In this document: positions 41,259-47,275 of the stretch, piece by piece
Numbering within the stretch: the first letter of the stretch is position 1
Layout: each line of letters starts with the position of its first letter
DNA from: Verrucomicrobiota bacterium
GTDB lineage: Bacteria; Verrucomicrobiota; Verrucomicrobiia; Opitutales; Opitutaceae
NCBI GenBank assembly: GCA_016209255.1
Contig: JACQWL010000048.1
Coordinates: forward strand, 1 to 47,275
Length of the DNA: 47,275 nt
Reading direction: 5' to 3'
Made by a program: the position numbers and the translations under genes
The notes under the pieces: model-generated
What the model saw: only the letters and a program-made list of their open reading frames with translations
Database searches by the model: none
Told to the model about the DNA's origin: nothing

Positions 41259-43472
41259 GTGCTTCTCCCCCGGACCGCCCTCAAGGCACTGCTCGCCGCC
41301 AAGCACGCCAGCCCGCACGATTTTCTCGGGATGCACCCGCACGTGCACCGGCGCAAGAAAGGCGTGATCGTGCGCGCGTTCGTGCGCGAGGCCGCCCGTT
41401 GTGACGTCATCGACGACGCCACCGGCGGGGCGATCGCCATGACGCCGGTTGCCCCCCAGGGAGTTTTCGCCGGGTTCATCCCGGGCCGGCCGGACGTTTT
41501 TCGCTATCAACTCCGCGCCACCCTGCACAACGGGGATGTCCGGCAGTTTTTCGATCCTTACTCGTTTCTTCCGACCCTCGGCGATCAGGATCTCTATCTT
41601 TTCAACGAGGGCAACGAGCACCGCATTTACGAAAAACTTGGCGCGCACCTGCGCGTGATCGACGGCGTGCCGGGCGTCGCCTTCGCCGTCTGGGCGCCGA
41701 CCGCCGCGCGGGTGTCGGTCGTCGGCAACTTCAACCACTGGGATGGGCGCTTCCATCCCATGCGCATGCTGGGCGCATCCGGCGTCTGGGAGCTTTTCCT
41801 GCCGGGGCTGGGCGAGGGCGAACTGTACAAGTTCGAGCTGCGCGACCGGCGTGGGGGACTCCACCTGAAGGTCGATCCGTACGGCACCTATTTCGAGCCG
41901 CCCCCGAACAACGCTTCGATCGTGTGGAACCCGCGCAAACACGCGTGGAACGACGCCGGATGGATCGAGCGGCGAACCGACGCCGCCGGCCAGCTCGACC
42001 GCCCGGTTTCGGTCTACGAAATCCACCTGGGCTCGTGGCGGCGCAAGCTCGAGGAGTCCAACCGCCCGTTCAGCTACCGCGAACTTGCGCCCGTGCTCGC
42101 CGACTATGTGGTCGAGATGGGTTTCACGCATGTCGAGGTCATGCCGCTCGCCGAGCATCCGTTCGACGGGTCGTGGGGCTATCAGGTCACCGGCTTCTAT
42201 GCGCCCACCCAGCGCTTCGGCCCGCCGGAGGATTTTTCGTTCTTCGTCGACCATCTGCACCAGCGCGGCATCGGGGTGATCCTCGACTGGGTGCCGGCGC
42301 ATTTTCCGCGCGACACCTTTGCGCTCGCGGATTTCGACGGCACTCACCTTTACGATCACGCCGATCCGCGGCAGGGTGCGCACATGGACTGGGGCACGTT
42401 GATCTTCAACTATGGCCGCAACGAGGTGCGCTGCTTCCTCGTCGCCAATGCGCTGGCCTGGTGCGACCGCTATCACATCGACGGGCTGCGCGTCGATGCC
42501 GTCGCCTCGATGCTCTACCTCGATTACTCGCGCAAGGCCGGCGAGTGGATTCCCAACCGTTACGGCGGCCGGGAGAACCTCGAAGCCATCGCGTTCCTGC
42601 GTGAGACCAACGAACTCGTGCACCGTTACTATCCCGGCGTGCTCACCATCGCCGAGGAATCGACCTCGTTCCCCGGGGTGACGAAACCCGTCAAAGACGG
42701 CGGACTGGGCTTCGACTTCAAATGGAACATGGGCTGGATGCACGACACGCTGCGCTATTTTCAGCAGGAGCCCGTCCATCGCAAGTGGCACCAGAAGGAG
42801 CTCACGTTTGGCATGCTCTACCAGTACTCGGAGCATTTCGTGACCGTGTTCTCGCACGACGAGGTGGTGCACGGGAAAGCGTCGCTGCTCATCAAGATGG
42901 GGGGGCGAAACATCCCGCAAAAAGCCGCGAACCTCCGCGCCCTGTATGCGCACACGTGGGCCTGGCCGGGGAAGAAGCTGCTCTTCATGGGCGGCGAGTT
43001 CGCCCAATCCGCCGAATGGAACCACGCGGCCAGCCTCGACTGGCACCTCTGCCAATATCAGGATTACGAAGGCGTCCGGCTGCTCGTGCGCGATCTCAAC
43101 CGGCTCTACGTGAGCGAGCCCGCGCTTGGCCGCAACGACCTCAGCCCGCAGGGATTTCGCTGGCTCGCCACCTACGACAACCAGGCGAGCGTGATCGCCT
43201 ACCTGCGCACGGATGCGTCCGGGCAGGCGATGTTCGCGATCGTCTGCCATTTCACGCCCGTCATCCGGCCGAACTACCGCGTGGGCGTCCCGCGCCGCGG
43301 TTTCTGGAAGGAAGTGATCAACACGAACAGCCAGTACTACGGCGGCGGCGGGCTCGGCAATGACGGCGGGCGCGTGACGGAGGACGTCCCGGCGGACGGT
43401 TCCGCCCACAGCATCCGCCTCACGCTCCCGCCGCTCAGCACAACGATCTTCAAGTGGACGACGGAGAAGTGA
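41259..43472 (+). CDS. glgB: Glycogen branching enzyme, second copy
   Basis: 737 residues from GTG 41259, normal for GlgB with an N1 domain. HASPHDFLGMHPHV opens N1, and AFAVWAPTAARVSVVGNFNH opens CBM48 (about 140). The GH13_9 barrel has Asp413 in DGLRVDAVAS, IAEESTSFPG and FSHDEVVHGK, and the protein ends TTIFKWTTEK. It follows the DUF433-fused GlgB by 52 bases. The two copies differ widely, so this is an old duplication or separate acquisition, and they may set different branch lengths. No ribosome-binding site is obvious, and no alternative start fits better. Confidence 0.92.
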   Translation: MLLPRTALKALLAAKHASPHDFLGMHPHVHRRKKGVIVRAFVREAARCDVIDDATGGAIAMTPVAPQGVFAGFIPGRPDVFRYQLRATLHNGDVRQFFDPYSFLPTLGDQDLYLFNEGNEHRIYEKLGAHLRVIDGVPGVAFAVWAPTAARVSVVGNFNHWDGRFHPMRMLGASGVWELFLPGLGEGELYKFELRDRRGGLHLKVDPYGTYFEPPPNNASIVWNPRKHAWNDAGWIERRTDAAGQLDRPVSVYEIHLGSWRRKLEESNRPFSYRELAPVLADYVVEMGFTHVEVMPLAEHPFDGSWGYQVTGFYAPTQRFGPPEDFSFFVDHLHQRGIGVILDWVPAHFPRDTFALADFDGTHLYDHADPRQGAHMDWGTLIFNYGRNEVRCFLVANALAWCDRYHIDGLRVDAVASMLYLDYSRKAGEWIPNRYGGRENLEAIAFLRETNELVHRYYPGVLTIAEESTSFPGVTKPVKDGGLGFDFKWNMGWMHDTLRYFQQEPVHRKWHQKELTFGMLYQYSEHFVTVFSHDEVVHGKASLLIKMGGRNIPQKAANLRALYAHTWAWPGKKLLFMGGEFAQSAEWNHAASLDWHLCQYQDYEGVRLLVRDLNRLYVSEPALGRNDLSPQGFRWLATYDNQASVIAYLRTDASGQAMFAIVCHFTPVIRPNYRVGVPRRGFWKEVINTNSQYYGGGGLGNDGGRVTEDVPADGSAHSIRLTLPPLSTTIFKWTTEK

Positions 43473-43580
43473 CGTTGGGGAGGAAGAACGAACGGTCGGA
43501 GACGCGCGAGAGTGGAAGACGGGCGCATCTGCCGGTTGGATTTCGCGTTCTCCCGGACGCCCGTGGTCCGCCTCCCGGCC

Positions 43581-45722
43581 TCACTTCACGCCCAACTTCG
43601 CCACCTCGGCTGCCGTGAGCGCGCGGCTGAAGACGGCGATTTCATCGAGCCGGCCCTCCCAGTTCGACTCGTTGTCGCTGCGGCCGCCGAAGAAGCACTG
43701 ATCAAAACCCGCGGGAAAATTGGCGGCGGCCTGGGTTTCGAATTCGAGTGCCCCGTTCAGGTAGGCGCGCACCTTGCCCCGATCGCGAACGAGCACGACG
43801 TGCTGCCATTGCCAGCGGGGAATCTCGGTCTTGCCCGCAGCGACCCCCTGCGGGTTGTCGCCGTGGAAAAAGATGAGTTTGCCCGTGTTGCCGCTCTTGC
43901 CGCCGATGCCGAAATGATCGCCATACGCGCCGAGGCCGTTGTCACGGCCGCGGGAGAAAAGCCAGCCGCTGATCTCCCGGCCCTCATTCGGCATGCCGTT
44001 CCACAGCCAGCACGACACGGAATAACGATCCCCGAGATCGGCCAGGCGCGCGCGCAACCGCCCTCCGACGAAGTGGGCGGCGCGGTTCTTTTCCCCCTGG
44101 GCACAGAAAGCCTCCGAGCGCGGACCCTCGAGATAGTAGGTCACTTCGCGTTCAAAAACCGCGTCGCGGTGATTGCCGCTTTCGTCGCTGGCATGGGGGC
44201 CGGCGAACTCGTTGAGCCGCCACCACGCGGCCGGCTTGAGGCCGAGAATCGCGCGCGCGGCCACGCCCTGGCTCAACGTGTATTCGCGCCGCGGCTGACC
44301 CGTGACTTTCTCCACGAGGGTGATCGCGGCCTCGGTAATTCTGGGCTCGGCCATGACTTCAAGTCCGGCGGAGCGGGCGGCCCAGGTGTTGTAGCCACCG
44401 AAGAGGTGCATCTCCGGCGGCGGGATGTAGCCATCGCCCCCGTTGGCCAGCTCGATGACCATGTTGTGCGGCAGCGGACTGGCGGCTTTGATCTTCAGGC
44501 CGGTGATGGCGTAGGTTTCGGTGGGCGTGGTGGCGATGGCGATGTCCCCGATGCGCAGAGCCTGCACCACAATCTCCGTCTGCTGGCGTTCGTGCAGGAT
44601 GATCTGCTCCCGCGCATAGACTTCCGGCGTGGTCTTGGGCACCCGATCGCCCATCGCGGCCACGATGCGCTGCGCCCACTCGAGCCGCTGCTTGTCGGGC
44701 ACGCGGTATTTCAGGGTCATGCGCTGCTCGGCCATCGCGATGTCGGCGTCCTCGCGGTACTTGATCCCGGCATAGGCTTTCAGCGCGATGTCCAGCAGGC
44801 CATTGGCGTATTCCTCGATCGTCACCTTGGAATTCCATTTTTCCGCCGGAATCGTGTAGTCGCGCCGATAGATGTCGCCGCTGCAACCGTGGGACATGAG
44901 GCCGACAAAGGCCGGCTTGCCGCCGGCATCCGGCGCAAGACGTTTCTTCAAGCCCTCCGCAAACAGACCGAAGTAATCGGCGCTGATGTCCTTGTCGCCA
45001 AAGTAGTGCATGGAGAAATTGCCCATGACGGCGATGGGCCGGCCATCCCGCGCTTGAATCGACACGAGCGAAAGATCGGGATCCTTGGGGCCCGATTCGC
45101 CCGTGACATGATCCCAGTTCGCGCCGGCGTGCATATTGGCACGCAGGGTCATGTTGCCGAACGGATCCTCGGCGAGGCGATCCGGCCGTCGGATCCATTG
45201 GCGGAGTGCGGTGAAGTTCGCGGCATCCGCCTTGGCGAAACCGATGCGCGCGGGTTCCAGGTTTGCCTGCGCCGCGGCGATGGCCTCGACAAGTTTGCCG
45301 CGCAGAAACGGCACGTAGGCGGCATCGGCATCGGTGCCCAGGCAGCCCAGCACGGACGGAACCGAGTGCGCGTGCGTGGCGGAGATCAGCATGCGACCGG
45401 CGGGAATACCCGTGCGTTGTGCGGCCAGCGCCTTGGCTTCGTCCAGCATCGGCCGCCCCATCATGCAGCTATCGACCACGACAATCGCGATCTGGCTCTT
45501 CCCGTCGTCCAGCACGATGGCGCGCGCGTGGATGCGCGTTTTAATCCGGTCACTCTGACGGCTGAGCATGCCGCCGTTGAGGAGCACGGGCAGCTTCTCC
45601 GGCGTGATGTCGATCGCCGCGGCGCCGGCCTTGATCGCCGCATTCGCGGGTACAGCGGCGGTGAGGAGGAGGCCAAGGGAGAGAAGGAGGTGCAGAGGGA
45701 AAGGGCGGAGCGGGGAGAGCAT
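43581..45722 (-). CDS. Secreted neutral/alkaline ceramidase-like protein with C-terminal LamG domain
   Basis: 713 residues. A signal peptide (about 1-28) is followed by a neutral/alkaline non-lysosomal ceramidase-type domain: AAAIDITPEKLPVLLNGGM, LISATHAHSVPSVLG (zinc-ligand His pair) and SHGCSGDIYRRDY. From about 505 a concanavalin/LamG-like domain begins (AWWRLNEFAGPHASDESGNH) with YSVSCWLWNG, WQHVVLVRDRGKVRAYLNGA and DEIAVFSRALTAAEVAKLGV. True ceramidases cleave the N-acyl bond of ceramide, but many verrucomicrobial homologues sit in polysaccharide clusters and may deacylate other molecules. It is convergent with the second glgB and looks intact. Confidence 0.85.
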   Translation of the reverse strand: MLSPLRPFPLHLLLSLGLLLTAAVPANAAIKAGAAAIDITPEKLPVLLNGGMLSRQSDRIKTRIHARAIVLDDGKSQIAIVVVDSCMMGRPMLDEAKALAAQRTGIPAGRMLISATHAHSVPSVLGCLGTDADAAYVPFLRGKLVEAIAAAQANLEPARIGFAKADAANFTALRQWIRRPDRLAEDPFGNMTLRANMHAGANWDHVTGESGPKDPDLSLVSIQARDGRPIAVMGNFSMHYFGDKDISADYFGLFAEGLKKRLAPDAGGKPAFVGLMSHGCSGDIYRRDYTIPAEKWNSKVTIEEYANGLLDIALKAYAGIKYREDADIAMAEQRMTLKYRVPDKQRLEWAQRIVAAMGDRVPKTTPEVYAREQIILHERQQTEIVVQALRIGDIAIATTPTETYAITGLKIKAASPLPHNMVIELANGGDGYIPPPEMHLFGGYNTWAARSAGLEVMAEPRITEAAITLVEKVTGQPRREYTLSQGVAARAILGLKPAAWWRLNEFAGPHASDESGNHRDAVFEREVTYYLEGPRSEAFCAQGEKNRAAHFVGGRLRARLADLGDRYSVSCWLWNGMPNEGREISGWLFSRGRDNGLGAYGDHFGIGGKSGNTGKLIFFHGDNPQGVAAGKTEIPRWQWQHVVLVRDRGKVRAYLNGALEFETQAAANFPAGFDQCFFGGRSDNESNWEGRLDEIAVFSRALTAAEVAKLGVK

Positions 45723-46081
45723 GGCTGAAAACTACCGGAGGGATGAACGATGCAGGGATGAGGCCACCCATCTTTGGTGGATCGTGCCGTGCGGAGTCAA
45801 TGGAGGAGGTACTTGAAGATCCTTCAGGGTTTAACGCGGTCCTCGCGGGGCTGTTCCTGCTCGCGATGCGGCTGCGGCAGCTCATCTGCCTTCGCCGGGA
45901 AACGATTTTCTCCGCGATCCACCGTTCGATCTCCGGGAACAACCCGCGGGTGTGCTTGCTCATGACGGGTGACACGGCCCGAGCTCTTGGTCCTGCGGCT
46001 GGCGCCAGCAACGCAATTCCCGAACCCGGCGGATGAGTTTGGTTTTGCCTGCGGCGAAAGATTCACCACCGTCGCTCCGCC
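45723..46081. other. Intergenic region between divergent ceramidase and transporter genes
   Basis: 359 bases that should hold two divergent promoters. No recognisable gene, hairpin repeat or clear -35/-10 pair was seen. A purine-rich stretch (GGATCGTGCCGTGCGGAGTC, GGAGGAGGTACTTG) is present near 45780-45815 but is not followed by a convincing gene. Confidence 0.45.
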
Positions 46082-47275
46082 GTGTCGACCCCGCCTGCCC
46101 CCCAACCCGTCCCGACTCACGCCAGCAGCGCGGGCGATTTCCTGCGACCAGCCCCGACCTCTTTCGGTGGCATTCTCCGCCAGCTTGGCCCCGGACTCAT
46201 CATCTCGGCCAACATCGTGGGCTCGGGCGAATTGATCGTGACGCCGAAACTCGGCGCGAGCGTGGGTTTCACGCTCTTGTGGTTCATCATTCTCGGCTGC
46301 GTGCTGAAAGTGTTCATCCAAGTCGAGCTCGGCCGTTTCGCCCTGGCGCGCGGATTGACCACCCTCGAGACCATGAACTTGGTGCCGGGCCCGCGCGTGG
46401 TCGTCTCGTGGCTGCTCTGGCTGTGGCTCCTGATGTTTCTCGCCACGGTGTTTCAAGTGGCGGGCATGGTGGGCGGCCTCGCCAGCATCCTCACGCTGGC
46501 CGGTGTGACGCTGGCGAAATCGACGGTCGCCGTGCTCATCGGCGCCGTGACCGCCCTGCTGCTCGTAATCGGGCGGTACAAGCTGATCGAGGTCGTCTCC
46601 ACCGCGATGGTCGTGGCCTTTACCCTGTGCACGATGGTGGCCGTGATCGCGCTGCAGTTCACCTCCTACGCCATCACGCCGCACGATCTCGCCGTGGGCC
46701 TGGGTTTTCGCCTGCCGCCCTCGTTCACCGTCGCGTTTGCGGCGTTTGGGATCATCGGCGTCGGTGCGTCGGAACTCATCTACTATCCCTATTGGTGCAT
46801 CGAAAAAGGTTACGCGCGCAACGTGGGCCCGGCCAACGCCACGCCGGAGTGGGCCGGGCGCGCACGCGGCTGGATGCGCGTGCTGCGGGCCGACGCGTGG
46901 CTCTCGTGCCTCATCTACACGAGCGCGACGCTGGCATTCTACCTGCTCGGCGCCGCGGTGCTGCACGCTAAGCAGCTGGATGTGACCAACGCCGAAATGA
47001 TTCCCGTGCTCTCGCAGATGTATCAAGAAACCTTCGGCCGGTGGAGCCTGTGGCTCTTCCTCGTCGGGGCATTTGCGGTGCTCTATTCGACGGTCTTCGT
47101 CTCGACCGCCTCCAATGCCCGCCTGCTCGTCGACGCCCTGGCCGTGTTTCGCGTGAAGAGTTACGCGACCGACGCCGACCGCCAACGCGACGTCCGCTGG
47201 TTGAGCGTGATCGTGCCGGCGGCGTGGGTCGCGCTCTACCTCATCTGGGGCTCGCCCGTCACGCTAGTGTTCGTC
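46082..47275 (+). CDS. Divergent NRAMP-like membrane transporter, 3' end outside the window
   Basis: 398 codons from GTG 46082 run off the right edge. The protein has about ten hydrophobic helices and starts TM1 with GPGLIISANIVGSGELIVTP, where classical NRAMP metal carriers have DPGN. The TM6 region reads FGIIGVGASELIYYPYW in place of the MPH metal site. Both unwound helix centres thus carry a Glu (GSGEL, GASEL) and lack the Asp, Asn and Met ligands. The fold assignment rests on overall layout and motif positions. The substrate is unknown and may not be Mn2+ or Fe2+. No regulator is adjacent. Confidence 0.75.
   Translation, partial: MSTPPAPQPVPTHASSAGDFLRPAPTSFGGILRQLGPGLIISANIVGSGELIVTPKLGASVGFTLLWFIILGCVLKVFIQVELGRFALARGLTTLETMNLVPGPRVVVSWLLWLWLLMFLATVFQVAGMVGGLASILTLAGVTLAKSTVAVLIGAVTALLLVIGRYKLIEVVSTAMVVAFTLCTMVAVIALQFTSYAITPHDLAVGLGFRLPPSFTVAFAAFGIIGVGASELIYYPYWCIEKGYARNVGPANATPEWAGRARGWMRVLRADAWLSCLIYTSATLAFYLLGAAVLHAKQLDVTNAEMIPVLSQMYQETFGRWSLWLFLVGAFAVLYSTVFVSTASNARLLVDALAVFRVKSYATDADRQRDVRWLSVIVPAAWVALYLIWGSPVTLVFV

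Noticed and set aside
45824-47185. 453-codon minus-strand frame, rich in His, Arg, Glu and Gln, opposite the transporter
   Set aside because: The plus strand encodes a coherent membrane transporter; the His/Arg-rich composition is an antisense artefact of hydrophobic codons.
1-47275. tRNA, rRNA, riboswitch, prophage or insertion-sequence genes
   Set aside because: No cloverleaf, rRNA-like stretch, known aptamer pattern, phage structural gene or transposase motif was recognised by eye; a covariance-model and IS search would be needed to exclude short ones.

Overview
The window is GC-rich DNA from a saprophytic bacterium, most likely a verrucomicrobium of the Opitutaceae type. This is an inference from gene content: secreted CehA/McbA metallohydrolases, a formylglycine sulfatase, DUF4832/DUF4874 and ceramidase-LamG proteins, very large TonB receptors, a GH57/GlgB glycogen cluster, and hairpin repeats between genes. 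No rRNA, tRNA, CRISPR array or recognisable transposase gene was seen.

Layout. 1-2.8 kb holds broken genes (DUF4832, GH28-like, S58 peptidase) and a triple 55-bp-spaced palindrome. 2.9-12.9 kb holds a secreted GH5-like glycosidase, a NirK-like multicopper protein, a DUF885 metallopeptidase, an FAH-family hydrolase, a broken GH42 beta-galactosidase and a secreted Dabb protein. 12.9-15.9 kb holds repeat debris, a VapBC-type toxin-antitoxin pair and a bicupin. 15.9-32.3 kb is a mostly minus-strand cluster for uptake and breakdown of sulfated or esterified material: a TonB receptor, two beta-propeller glycosidase-like proteins, a double alpha/beta-hydrolase and its decayed paralogue, a CehA-sulfatase fusion, a second CehA protein and a miniature TonB receptor. 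32.5-43.5 kb is a plus-strand glycogen/alpha-glucan cluster: response regulator, glgA, GH57, hicBA, GH57, DUF433-glgB fusion, second glgB. 43.6-47.3 kb has a ceramidase-LamG protein and the start of a divergent NRAMP-like transporter.

The glycogen cluster could make a full elongation-branching unit: GlgA extends ADP-glucose chains, two branching enzymes add alpha-1,6 links, and the GH57 pair probably reshapes or transfers alpha-glucan. The minus-strand cluster would import oligomers through TonB receptors and remove sulfate and acyl groups outside the cytoplasm.

The most striking signal is a recurring lesion. At least five loci keep a good N-terminus and a good C-terminus but have lost the middle: DUF4832, S58 peptidase, GH42, the esterase paralogue (four separate gaps) and the mini TonB receptor. 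Two more look like in-frame fusions made the same way: CehA-sulfatase and DUF433-GlgB. Some junctions look like deletions between short direct repeats. Three families of hairpin repeat sit between genes in the same part of the window. Either this is real deletion-driven decay and gene fusion, or assembly collapse at short repeats. Read mapping would decide.
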